NCBI RefSeq assembly: GCF_001956985.1
Contig: NZ_CP019082.1
Coordinates: forward strand, 1,674,001-1,738,000
DNA length: 64,000 nt
Reading direction: 5' to 3'
Source: Paludisphaera borealis
GTDB taxonomy: Bacteria > Planctomycetota > Planctomycetia > Isosphaerales > Isosphaeraceae
The position numbers and the translations under genes are program-made. The notes below the pieces were generated by a model. It was given only the letters and a program-made list of their open reading frames with translations, did not search any database and had not been told where the DNA came from. Within the stretch, counting starts at the first letter, position 1. The number at the start of each line of letters is the position of its first letter. This document shows, in pieces, positions 28,167 to 36,918 of the stretch.

Positions 28167-29714
28167 TCAGGCGAGTGGGAAGCTTCTCGTCACGGCCTTG
28201 GCGATCTCCATGTAGACCGGGATGCCGATGGTGACGTTATACGAGAAAGTCAGACCGAGCGAGGCGGCCAGGGGCAACGTCGGGCTCGCTTCGGGGATGG
28301 CCAACCGCTGCACGGCGGGCACCGCGATGTACGACGACGACCCGCAAAGCACGGCGAAGAGAACGTAGGTGCCGGGCTCGAAGTGGGTGCCGGTCGCCCA
28401 GGCGTAGGTGTGGGCGACGAGGATGCCGATGGTCGCGAACAGGTTGGGCGCGAGGATGCCGTAGGCCACGAAGGCCCATCCGGCGGTCTTCAGGTCCTTC
28501 AGCTTGCGGCTGGCCGTCATGCCCATTTCGAGCAGGAAGAGGCAGAGGATGCCCTGGAAGAGGGTGACGAAGAAGCTGTCGTCGGCGCGCGTCACTTCGG
28601 GGCCCTGGATGCCGCTGATCAGGCCGATGACGATGCCGCCGAAGAGGAGGTACAACCCGGTGTTGAGGAACACCTCGTGGAGCAGTTTGCCGGTGAAGAT
28701 CGGGGTCTTCTTGTTCGGGTGCCCGCCGTTGGCGTCGGGGTGCTCCATTTTCTCGAGCGACATTTCTTCCTCGGGACGACTCTCGACATCGTGGCCGCCG
28801 CCTTCGCCGTGTCCCGTGTCAACCACATGCTTGATCGGCCGGGCATTGGGCTCGTAGCCGGCCTCCTCGGGCATGTTGCCGAGCGGGTCCATACCCGAGT
28901 GCCGCAGCCGGGCGACGAGGTACAGGGCCACGAGGCAGCCGGGGATTTCCATGACGGCCAGCATGACCGGCATGTACGCGTCGTAGACGACGTGGGCCGT
29001 CGCCAGGACGCCGAGCGTGGTGACGAACGTGCCGGCCGAGTCCGAGCCGTAATACCCCGCCACGGTCGCCTTGTCGATCCGCCGCATCCGGGTCGTCGCC
29101 GAGAGGATCATGTAGGCGAGGATGCCGATGACCGTGTTCGTGAGGAAGCCCACGCCTATAAAGCCGACGATCGACTTGATCTGACCTGGGTCGAGGTGCG
29201 CCAGCTCCTCGCCGCCGTGCCAGCCGATGGCGATCAGCAGGTAGATCGTGAGCGCCTGGTACATCACGTACGGGAATTCGAAGTGGACCTTCAGGATCGG
29301 GACCAGGAACCCGAGGTAGAAGAACAGCAGCAGAGGCTTGAACAGGTTGTGCTTGAAGTTGTGCCAGAAGTCTTCGAGGATCGACTTGCCCCCGGCCTCG
29401 GGGGACGCCGTGGCGGTCGGCTCGGCGACCGTGATCGCCGCGGCCGTGATCGAGTCGGCGATCGTGACCTCGGACCCCACCTTGAGGTCGCGGATATTCG
29501 GCGCAGCGCTCTTGGAGCTGCCCAGCGACGTCGACTTGGTGTAGTTCACCACCACGTCGCGATCGTTCTTCGCGTCATGGACGATGATCCGAGAATTGGC
29601 CGCGTCGACGGATTTGACCGTCCCACGCAGGTCGTCCGCCAGCGCCGGCAGCCCCACGATCGTGAGGGCGACCAGGGTTGTCGCCAGGATCTTGGGTGAA
29701 AGCACGAATTTCAT
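28167..29714 (-). CDS. sbtA: SbtA-type sodium-dependent bicarbonate transporter with extra N-terminal domain
   Basis: 515 residues, longer than the ~370 of cyanobacterial SbtA. Residues 1-26 are a signal peptide (ending LPALA). Residues 27-95 form a small beta domain ('LRGTVKSVDAANSRIIVHD', 'VVVNYTKST', 'LKVGSEVTIADS') like DUF5666-type OB folds. From about 113 on comes the SbtA membrane core: 'FKPLLLFFYLGFLVPIL', 'GYYGSDSAGTFVTTLGVL' and 'VLCGSSSYIAVPAVQRLAIPEA', with the ion-site GSDSAG and GSSSY motifs. A His/Glu-rich hydrophilic loop (about 300-355) links the halves. ATG 29714 has AAGGAG. No sbtB-like PII gene or carbonic anhydrase is adjacent. The fused domain is the odd point. Confidence 0.88.
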   Translation of the reverse strand: MKFVLSPKILATTLVALTIVGLPALADDLRGTVKSVDAANSRIIVHDAKNDRDVVVNYTKSTSLGSSKSAAPNIRDLKVGSEVTIADSITAAAITVAEPTATASPEAGGKSILEDFWHNFKHNLFKPLLLFFYLGFLVPILKVHFEFPYVMYQALTIYLLIAIGWHGGEELAHLDPGQIKSIVGFIGVGFLTNTVIGILAYMILSATTRMRRIDKATVAGYYGSDSAGTFVTTLGVLATAHVVYDAYMPVMLAVMEIPGCLVALYLVARLRHSGMDPLGNMPEEAGYEPNARPIKHVVDTGHGEGGGHDVESRPEEEMSLEKMEHPDANGGHPNKKTPIFTGKLLHEVFLNTGLYLLFGGIVIGLISGIQGPEVTRADDSFFVTLFQGILCLFLLEMGMTASRKLKDLKTAGWAFVAYGILAPNLFATIGILVAHTYAWATGTHFEPGTYVLFAVLCGSSSYIAVPAVQRLAIPEASPTLPLAASLGLTFSYNVTIGIPVYMEIAKAVTRSFPLA

Positions 29715-30793
29715 GAAAGACGGCTCCTTGTGTGGAAAACTTGCTCCGTGACGACTGCAATATTCACTCGTCGCGAAGTCAATCCTTGACGTGACAGGTA
29801 CGGGTGAGCCGGGCCTCGATCGCCGAGCCTGGCCAGAGGGGTTTGTGGTGGTCGAGCCGACGCCGCAGGCGCCGTGCTTGCCGATCGGTGGGGGTTCCAG
29901 TCTCCCCCGTGCGTACGGACGACGTACCGCGGCCGAGCCGTCGATGGGACTCGACATCGCCGCAAACTACCCGCGGGCACAATCGAAGCTCAAAAGGTTT
30001 TTCGAAATCCGTAGCCGCCGGTGGACGCTCCGAGACCTCGGGCCGATCGACGATCGGACCATCGACGCTACGGAAAAACCTAGCCGACACGGACTTGCCG
30101 AATCGAACGAGTGGTGTTGGACCGCTCGTGGTCATGCCCGAACCTCTCCATTCGACCGGAAGCAGAACGTCGAGAGAGGCCGGCGGAGGTTGTCGTGGGA
30201 GGGAGGGGACGTCTGCGGCTGGTCCGGAGCGGATCAGCGCGGAGCGGCGCGTCTCAACATCTCAGCGAGGCGCTGACCAGCAAGCGAGGGAATGGGGGAG
30301 TAGACTCGCGACGGCCACGCGGCGGACTCCACGCGAGGCGGTCGACGCCTGCTCGATCGGAGACGCATACCAGGCGGAATTCCGGGTCCGTTACGTCGTC
30401 GTCGTCTTTTTCAAACGCGACGCCGTGCGACAGCATCCCGCGGGATGAGCGACAGGGGGACGAGTGCCGGTGTTCCGGGTCGATGAGGCGGCACGGCGAA
30501 CTTGCCACGCGCTGAAGCTCGCGCGAAGTTCGCTTTTCAGGCGCGTGCGGAGCGGCCCGTTCGAGTTGGCACGCCAGAAAAGCAAAGACGAAGGCCAGCG
30601 TGATTTTCATGGTTGCGATGGAGATCGTTCACCAGCAAAACACGAGGAGGCGAGACAATAGCTTCATCAGCCCGCGTGGATTCTGAACGAGTTTTAGTCT
30701 AAGGCGTGTCGTCTTTCAGGTCAATCGCACAGCGCAAACAACCGACATGGACGCTCCCTCGCATCACCGCGATTCAGCCTTTCGGAGGGCCGT
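29715..30793. other. 1.1-kb region without a convincing gene
   Basis: Between two leftward genes. Several overlapping frames exist on both strands, none with a ribosome site plus recognisable motif. The best is 30254-30610 on the minus strand (118 aa), which begins with a signal-like 'MKITLAFVFAFLACQ', but its upstream sequence has no ribosome site and the rest is low-complexity Arg/Ser. It may be a remnant. The SbtA promoter should lie near the left edge. Confidence 0.45.
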
Positions 30794-32695
30794 TCAAGGG
30801 TTTCCCGCGAGCGGGGGCCGGCCGAGTCGGTGGCTGTCGCCCGCGTGGTCGAGCTCCGCCCAGGCAGCGACCCGGCGCCCCTCGGCGTCGACTCCGATCA
30901 ATTTCAGGACGAGGGGACCCGAGTAGGCGCTGATTCCCGGCAGTCGGATGGGGCGCGAGTGCTTCACCGCGCCGGCGTCGAGAGCCGAGCCGTCGAAACC
31001 GGCCGCGACGCCTGACTCGTCGAGCCGGCCGGGAAGCGGGCCCGAGCGACGCGGGTCCGGCGGCGGCGACAACAGTTCCCACGCCAGTGTCGACAGACGG
31101 ACTGGGCGGCCGTTGTCCTCGCGCACCGTGGCCCGCAAGAAGACTTCGCCGTCGCCGCCGACGTAGCTTCGAGCAGTCAGCGACAGCCGCGGCACGTCGC
31201 GGGGCATGAGCATCGCGGTTACCTGTAACTCCGCGGCCGCCGGACCGTCGACGCGGATCTCGACGGCCTTGCCATGACCGCCTCGCACCAAGGTGTAATG
31301 GCTGCTGGTGCCGACGGCGTCCCACGAATCAGCCGCCGCGTCCGGGCCGACGCGCGTGCAACGCGGCCCGGCGAGCGTCCACTCGTCGAGCGGCGCCCGG
31401 ACGTCGACCGACCGGAAGCCGGCGAAATCGCCGGTCGCGCCGGGGGCCCGGGGATCGAGGCCGGACAGGTACAAAGCCACCGACCAGCGGCGGTAGAGGT
31501 CGGCGAATCGCCGCCCCGTCGCCGCCTCCAGATTCGCCGTTCCGCGCAGCTTCGAGCCGATCAGCGTCGGCAAGAGGTCCGGGCCGTATCGGTCGGCGCA
31601 CCACCTCAGAAACAGGTATGTGCCGCCGCGGTTGCCGTGGCTGCGGAACAGATCGGCCGCGTAATAGTCCTCCACGACGAGCTGATACCGCTCGGGCTGG
31701 GACAGGAACGCGCTGACGCGGTAGTCGAGGTTCGACTTCGCGAACCCGTGCAGATCCTCGCAGAGATGCGCCGCGGCCTCGTCGAGCCAGCCTTCCTCCT
31801 CGGGACCGGATCGGTCCGTCCCTGTTCCGTGAAGTGATTTACGCGTGAAGACAACCGCATGCGTGTACTCGTGAGCCATCACGGTCCGCAGATGAGGCCC
31901 GGGGCGGAGCGACGTGCTCAGGTACATCATGTCGCAGCGGTTGCCGAAGGGCGTTGGATAGGTCGCGTCCAGATCGGTCACGCGGACGTAGCCGTCGACC
32001 GCGTGGCGGCCGCCGCCGAGACGCGTCAGCCAGCTCGAAAGCAGGATCGTGAACCGGCCGTCGCCGTCGACGTCCTCGGCCAGGCCGATCGACCGCGCGG
32101 CCATCGGTTGGATGTGGTCGTCGAACGTCGTCACCAGGTCGGCGAGCAACTCGCGGTCGACGCCCGCCGCGTCCTCGGCCGCGACGTACACCTGGACGCG
32201 CCGGCCGACCGCCTGGAGGATTCCCTTCACCGCCAGGTAGTTGCTCGCGCTGCTGACGTCGCCGTCGCGAACCAGCATATGGAACGTCCGCTCCGCGACC
32301 GGAATCTTCGAGGCCTCGGCCGACGCCGGACTGCCGGGAAACGGCGCGAGCGCCGGGGCCCGGACCGGGCCGTCGTCGGCGCGATCGGGCGGGGCGGCGG
32401 TAGCGTCGGACCGGGCTTCCAGCCGGATCGGGAACGGGCCCGGCGTCCTCGCGAGCGATGACACGACGACCAGAACCTCGGCCGACGGGTCGTTCAAGGG
32501 AGGCCGGAACGTCACGGACCCGTCTCGGACGACCAGCGGCGTGGGCTCGCCGATCTTCCAGCCGGCCGCGGCGTCCAGCGCCGGCCGGGGCTCGGCGCCG
32601 CCGGCGGGCGGCCTGGCCGTCGAGGTCGCCGACGGCCAGGCCGCGAGCGTCGCGACGACCGCGAGCAAGGTTCGAAGTCGGGACCGAGCTGTCAT
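30794..32695 (-). CDS. Exported HEXXH metallopeptidase-like protein (M30-like)
   Basis: 633 residues with a signal peptide (about 1-26). The middle carries a gluzincin zinc site: VMAHEYTHAVVF (His275, Glu276, His279) and 'EEEGWLDEAAAHLCEDL', where Glu306 fits the third ligand. An upstream 'DVDGDGRFTILLSSWL' and the layout recall peptidase family M30 (hyicolysin). The last ~210 residues are beta-rich ('YTLVRGGHGKAVEIRVDGP', 'ELQVTAMLMPRDVPRLSLTARSY') and may form a binding domain. It is likely secreted or surface-bound and may degrade protein outside the cell. It stands alone. Peptidase family assignment is tentative. Confidence 0.75.
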   Translation of the reverse strand: MTARSRLRTLLAVVATLAAWPSATSTARPPAGGAEPRPALDAAAGWKIGEPTPLVVRDGSVTFRPPLNDPSAEVLVVVSSLARTPGPFPIRLEARSDATAAPPDRADDGPVRAPALAPFPGSPASAEASKIPVAERTFHMLVRDGDVSSASNYLAVKGILQAVGRRVQVYVAAEDAAGVDRELLADLVTTFDDHIQPMAARSIGLAEDVDGDGRFTILLSSWLTRLGGGRHAVDGYVRVTDLDATYPTPFGNRCDMMYLSTSLRPGPHLRTVMAHEYTHAVVFTRKSLHGTGTDRSGPEEEGWLDEAAAHLCEDLHGFAKSNLDYRVSAFLSQPERYQLVVEDYYAADLFRSHGNRGGTYLFLRWCADRYGPDLLPTLIGSKLRGTANLEAATGRRFADLYRRWSVALYLSGLDPRAPGATGDFAGFRSVDVRAPLDEWTLAGPRCTRVGPDAAADSWDAVGTSSHYTLVRGGHGKAVEIRVDGPAAAELQVTAMLMPRDVPRLSLTARSYVGGDGEVFLRATVREDNGRPVRLSTLAWELLSPPPDPRRSGPLPGRLDESGVAAGFDGSALDAGAVKHSRPIRLPGISAYSGPLVLKLIGVDAEGRRVAAWAELDHAGDSHRLGRPPLAGNP

Positions 32696-33054
32696 CCGAA
32701 ACCCTTCCGCCCGAAGACCCTACAGCCGACACGCGATCCCCGGTCGGATCGCCCTTCCGAGCTGCGACAGGCTTTCGATCGGTTGTGCTTATCGCCCGGC
32801 TTGAATGGATTGCGATGGGAATGCCGGATCGTGGATCGCCGTCGAAACTTGAGACATTCTCGGTCCGGCGGGCCCCTCTCCCCATTCCCAGCTCGCCTGA
32901 ACCGCTTCGACGCGCGGCCGTTGGCGTTTCCTGGTGAGGAGAAGGGAAGAAATCGCCGTTCGCTCGCCGATAATGAACTGAGCAGAGGGAATTTGTTGAG
33001 ATCCCGCGCCGCGATCGATAGGCGCAAGGCCGCCCGTCAAGAAAAGGTCCAATC
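32696..33054. other. Intergenic region between divergent genes
   Basis: 359 nt between the leftward peptidase gene and the rightward small lipoprotein. It should hold both promoters. Overlapping short frames on both strands are not supported. An AAAGG ribosome site precedes the gene at 33055. Confidence 0.45.
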
Positions 33055-33291
33055 ATGAACCAACGCGCGGGTCGCCCCGTCCGCCTGGCCCTGGCCGCCG
33101 GCGTCATGTTTCTTTGGTCGGCGACCGCTGCCGGATGCGCCGGGAGAGATCGTTATTACTCGTCGACCCCCGAATCCGGCGTCTCGCGCATCGCGCAACG
33201 GCCGGTTCTGGACGAGCCCGGCTCGAAATCCATGTTTGTGGGCGGTTACGCGGGCGCCGACTACAGCCGGGCGGCGCGTGGGCGTCCTTGA
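33055..33291 (+). CDS. Very small lipoprotein of unknown function
   Basis: 78 residues. The signal segment 'VRLALAAGVMFLWSATAAGC' ends in a lipobox-like AAGC (Cys near 28). The mature part is about 50 residues, with 'RDRYYSSTPESGVSRI' and 'GSKSMFVGGYAGADYSR', and is too short for a globular enzyme. AAAGG lies about 7 nt upstream of the ATG. Small lipoproteins like this are common in planctomycetes. Family not recognised. Confidence 0.6.
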   Translation: MNQRAGRPVRLALAAGVMFLWSATAAGCAGRDRYYSSTPESGVSRIAQRPVLDEPGSKSMFVGGYAGADYSRAARGRP

Positions 33292-33449
33292 TCGGACCGC
33301 CGTCTTCGAATTTCGCCGGCCGCCGGTCGCTTGGCCTGCTTCGCGCCCGACCGTAGAATTCGTTCATGGCGGCGACCCGCCGCACGCCGGGACCTGACGG
33401 CCGTCCTCGGAACATCTCGATCGGGCATCGCCACGAAGAGAGGTCGACC

Positions 33450-34514
33450 ATGTCGCAGGGAAGCTTGCGAATTGGAATCGTGGGCGCGGGGCAGGTGACG
33501 CGGACGCGGCACATCCCCGGGTTCCAGGCGATTCCCGGGGTCGAATTGGTCGCCGTGTGCAACAGTCGACGCGAGACGACGGTCCGCGTCGCCCGCGAGT
33601 TCGGCATTCCCAAGCCGTACGGCAACTGGGAAGAACTCGTGCACGATCCGGAGATCGACGCGGTCGTCATCGGCGCGTGGCCGTACCTTCACTGCCCTTT
33701 GACCCTCGCCGCCCTCGACGCCGGCAAGCACGTCCTGACCCAGGCGCGGATGGCGATGAACGCGCGCGAAGCCCAGCGCATGCTCGATCGTTCGCGCGAG
33801 GCCGCCGGCCAGGTCGCCATGATCGTTCCCAGCCCGTACGGCCTGACCGGCGAATCGTTCGTGCGCTCGTTGATCGCCGACGGCTACCTCGGCACGCTCC
33901 GCGAAATGCACGTCGACAGTCTCAACGGCGACCTCGCCGACCCCGACACGCCGATGTCCTGGCGCCAGAAGACGCGGTTTTCGGGCTTTAACATGCTGAC
34001 CGTGGGGATAGTCTACGAGACGGTCCTGCGCTGGATCGCGCCGGCGAGCCGGGTGCTGGCGTACGCGTCCAAGGCGATCGGCGAGCGGTTCGACCCCGTG
34101 AGCGGCAAAACCACGCGCGTGGGGACTCCCGACAGCGTCCAGGTGCTGACGACGCAGCAAGACGGCTCGCAGGGCGTCTACCGCTTCAGCGGGGTCCTCT
34201 GGCACGAGCGGTCGATGTCGGTCGCCATGTACGGCGCGGACGGGACGCTGATCTACGACTTGCTCCGCGACGAGATCCGGGGCGCGAGGCGCGGCGAGGC
34301 CCTGCACCGCCTTCCGATCCCGGACGAACTCCGGGGAGGCTGGAACGTCGAGGCCGATTTCGTGGCGTCGATCCGCGGCGAACGTCCCGTGACCCACACC
34401 GATTTCGAGACCGGCGTTCATTACATGCAGTTCACCGAAGCCGTCGCCCGCAGCTCGCGCCATCAAACTCCGGTCACCCTGCCGCTTCAGGAATTCTCCA
34501 ATCCCAGCTTGTGA
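33450..34514 (+). CDS. Gfo/Idh/MocA family oxidoreductase
   Basis: 354 residues. The N-terminus is a Rossmann domain, 'LRIGIVGAGQVTRTRHIPGF' near 6-25, then 'VELVAVCNSRRETTVRVAREFGIPKPYGNWEELVHDPEIDAVVIG' and 'ALDAGKHVLTQ'. In many family members the last block reads GKHVLCEKP with a catalytic Lys; here it reads GKHVLTQAR, so the Lys is missing and the activity may differ. The C-terminal alpha/beta domain is normal in length. Start ATG 33450 has AGAGAGG upstream. NAD(P)-dependent sugar or inositol oxidoreduction is typical; the substrate is unknown. Confidence 0.88.
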   Translation: MSQGSLRIGIVGAGQVTRTRHIPGFQAIPGVELVAVCNSRRETTVRVAREFGIPKPYGNWEELVHDPEIDAVVIGAWPYLHCPLTLAALDAGKHVLTQARMAMNAREAQRMLDRSREAAGQVAMIVPSPYGLTGESFVRSLIADGYLGTLREMHVDSLNGDLADPDTPMSWRQKTRFSGFNMLTVGIVYETVLRWIAPASRVLAYASKAIGERFDPVSGKTTRVGTPDSVQVLTTQQDGSQGVYRFSGVLWHERSMSVAMYGADGTLIYDLLRDEIRGARRGEALHRLPIPDELRGGWNVEADFVASIRGERPVTHTDFETGVHYMQFTEAVARSSRHQTPVTLPLQEFSNPSL

Positions 34515-34579
34515 ACGCTCGTAGCCATAGCCCCCGCCCTTCCCTATTTTGACTTTTTGCGACCTCCCCCGAGCCGATC

Positions 34580-34608
34580 TTGCAACCTTCGCCCGAACTC
34601 TTTACTAT
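34580..34608 (+). promoter_or_regulatory. Sigma-70 promoter of tRNA-Gln
   Basis: TTGCAA (34580-34585) and TACTAT (34603-34608) are separated by 17 nt, close to the sigma-70 consensus. Transcription would start near 34615, about 30 nt before the tRNA. Confidence 0.75.
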
Positions 34609-34644
34609 GCCTTGTGTGTGACGAACACCGTCACGACGAGCCTT

Positions 34645-34715
34645 TGGGGATTAGTGTAACGGTAGCACGACTGCCTCTGGAGCAGTTAGTCTAGGTTCGA
34701 ATCCTAGATCCCCAG
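34645..34715 (+). tRNA. tRNA-Gln (anticodon CUG)
   Basis: 71-nt tRNA. The acceptor stem TGGGGAT pairs with ATCCCCA, followed by discriminator G. The anticodon stem CTGC/GCAG holds the 7-nt loop CTCTGGA, giving anticodon CUG (reads CAG, Gln). The T arm CTAGG/CCTAG holds TTCGAAT. The U1-A72 end pair is typical of tRNA-Gln. The 3' CCA is not encoded. Confidence 0.96.
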
Positions 34716-34833
34716 CTTACCAAGATTCACCTATAAGCTGAATCAAGGCAGAGGTTTACGACAAGACGGATGAAGTGGTTCTCGAGTCGCTTTTCGGTGC
34801 CGTCGACCTCCTGCTCCACCACCTGAGAAAATG

Positions 34834-34863
34834 AAAAGACCCCGGCATCAACCGGGGTCTTTT
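34834..34863. terminator. Bidirectional rho-independent terminator
   Basis: AAAAGACCCCGG pairs perfectly with CCGGGGTCTTTT across a 6-nt loop. A-run and T-run flank the stem, so it works on both strands: for the tRNA-Gln transcript from the left and the decayed dehydrogenase gene from the right. Confidence 0.92.
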
Positions 34864-34879
34864 CGCGCGCCTGGACTTC

Positions 34880-35596
34880 GTGACGAAACTGGAAACCGCG
34901 AGCACTCAGGCCTCACGATTCTCGCCCGGGGCTCCGTGACGCCCTTCAAGGCGTTCCGCGTGTCGACGATCAGTTTGGCTGCTGGGCGATCGACGACCAG
35001 TCGCACTCGGAATGGTCCGTCGAGACCAAGAGGCAATCACGTGAGCCCAGGAAATCCGGAGTCAGCCCCCGGCTGGCCTCCGCAGGTCGGGATAATGCCG
35101 CATCGAGGGCAAGACTCGGGATCGCCGGCGCTGAGAACTGGGGATTTCCAGGATCTTCGCGCTCGGGGCTGAACGCCAGAAAGAAGTCCCGGCCCGGCTT
35201 TAGTCCCCGAGCCTCCAGGAGCGGAAGGACCACCTGACGGATCGTCCCCGGATACGTTGTGCTCTCCAGGATGACGAGCTTGCCCGGCCGCAGCGTTCAG
35301 GCGATCGACGTCGTGGAATTGACGATGTAGGTCAGGTCGGATTCGCGCGCGTCGGTGAGCGGCGTCGGGACGCAGATGATGATGACGTCCGGCTCATCGA
35401 GCCGGTGGAAAGCGGACGTCGCCTGGACCCGCTGGATCATCTGGTCCGAGATGTGGCCGATGTAGCTCTCCCCCCGATTGAGCTTCTCAATCTTGACGGG
35501 GTCCAGATCGAAGCCCAGCACCGTGATCCCCCGCTCCGCGAACGCTCGCGCCAGCGAAAGGCCCACGTACCCGAGACCGATGATCCCCACCTGCAC
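34880..35596 (-). pseudogene. Decayed nucleotide-sugar (UDP-GlcNAc/ManNAc-type) dehydrogenase
   Basis: Read leftward, the first part is a clean N-terminus: MQVGIIGLGYVGLSLARAFA (Rossmann), then 'GFDLDPVKIEKLNRGESYI' and 'VIIICVPTPLTD'. An in-frame TGA at 35297-35299 interrupts it, but the same frame continues with 'LRPGKLVILESTTYPGT' and 'FFLAFSPEREDPGN'. Soon after, about 40 residues replace the roughly 200 normally found before the C-terminal 'LLVSTDHSECDW', so the catalytic-Cys region is deleted. A frameshift then leads to 'LIVDTRNALKGV', the usual C-terminus. At least three lesions, so it is not functional. The family makes uronic or 2-acetamido-uronic acids for surface glycans, consistent with the glycan cluster to the right. 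Confidence 0.88.
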
Positions 35597-36918
35597 GGTC
35601 CTCGATTCGATCTAGGACAGAAGCTCGAACTGCCGAGAGCCGGATTCCGTGGATTTCGCGTTGCTCGTCGATGTTCCTCTTGGGTGTCCCGCTCATTGTG
35701 GCAGGCGGACGAGAAGAAGTGTTTCCTTGAGCCGCCGTCCCGCCTCGATCCGACCTGATTCGTCGGAGAGAGTCTTGGCGGTCCCTCCGGGCGCTCGATC
35801 AGCGTGGTGGCGAGGTCGACGTCCCGGATGACGTGGCGTTGATGATTCGCCGTGCCGCGCTTCAGCCGGATGAACTATTCTTGTTGACGAAAAGACAACA
35901 GTGACCTACTAGATTCACGAAGATCCTTTCATGAATGATCTTCATGAGAATTCGGTCTTTGATCGATCGCAGTGAAGGTGAATACTGACAATCGTCGACG
36001 CTAGTCCGTATTGGCGTGGAGGATCAAGTCGCCGCCATAGTGTCATGACTGTGGCATGCTTGATCGACGTTCGGACCAAATCATTAAGGGGTGGTCCAAG
36101 AACAACATCCAGCCTGAAGTGTGAAGTCGATACGTTGGGTCGAAGAACTTCGCCACGGACACAGAGGTCTCGGAGGACGAACGGCTCGTCGAAGGATCAT
36201 GAGGATGAGGCCGTTGCTCAGGCCCGTCGCTTTCCCGTTTCTTGTTGTGAATCGTCCCGTGTAGGCGTTGAAAGCTGCTCCTGGGCGGCCCATGGTCGGC
36301 CTTGGAGAGGCGGCCGATCGCGTTGATGTATTCGTTGGCGTCCATGAAATCGGAGTGATTCGAGTCCATGGACTATAAGCCTGCGACGCGTTCCCGACGG
36401 CGGCTTTTACGTGGGCGGACCGTGTGGCGAGCCGGCGGGGGCGGAGTGTTCAGGAAGTTCATGTTGAATTAATGAGTGCGCCGTCGATGACGTGGTTTTC
36501 GAATTGAATTCAGGCAGTCATTTCTTGGGTCGCAGTCTTGAAAACAATGAACTTATATGTGATGACGTGTAAGTAAGACGAAATGTGAAAAGTGATAAAC
36601 AATGCTTGAAGTGCGGGTCGCTCGATTCGTGCATTCATCGAGTGCTGTCGTCAACGTGTTTGTGAATAATGCTTTAAAGCAGTGAGGTGAAGATTTGCTT
36701 GTTATTATCTTGGTACGTCGACTTGGTACTTGCCGGATGCTCCTTCGAGCGGTAATCTTGGATTCCTTGTCATCCAAGGTCGGAGGTGGCGTGCGGCGCT
36801 AGCACCTCCCCGACCGATTTCTCCGCATCAGCAAATATTGGGGAACCGGGAACGGCTTGCACCCGTCCCCGGTTCGAGGGTCGTCTACTCCCCCGCATTA
36901 TCAAGAGAGTTTAGACCG
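35597..36918. other. 1.3-kb region, partly AT-rich, without a convincing gene
   Basis: Between the decayed dehydrogenase and the beta-helix gene. GC falls well below that of the surrounding genes (about 30% in 36541-36600 and about 37% in 36661-36720). Short frames (for example 36043-36369 minus) have no ribosome site or motif; some may be debris of inactivated genes. The right end holds two hairpins and probably the promoter and leader of the next gene. Confidence 0.5.
36782..36874 (+). promoter_or_regulatory. Structured leader upstream of the beta-helix gene
   Basis: Two hairpins: GGAGGTG/CACCTCC (36782-36788 with 36803-36809) and AACCGGGAACGG/CCGTCCCCGGTT (36844-36855 with 36863-36874, one mismatch). 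The second ends 44 nt before the start codon. They may affect transcript stability or be remnants; no known riboswitch was recognised. Confidence 0.4.

Noticed and set aside
30254-30610. 118-codon minus-strand frame with a signal-like start
   Set aside because: No ribosome site and an uninformative Arg/Ser-rich body; kept only as a possible remnant in the intergenic entry.
36043-36369. 108-codon minus-strand frame, possible transposase remnant
   Set aside because: No recognisable transposase motif and no ribosome site.
34645-36918. Possible genomic island integrated at tRNA-Gln
   Set aside because: No integrase and no direct repeat of the tRNA 3' end was found; the decayed gene is chromosomal in style.
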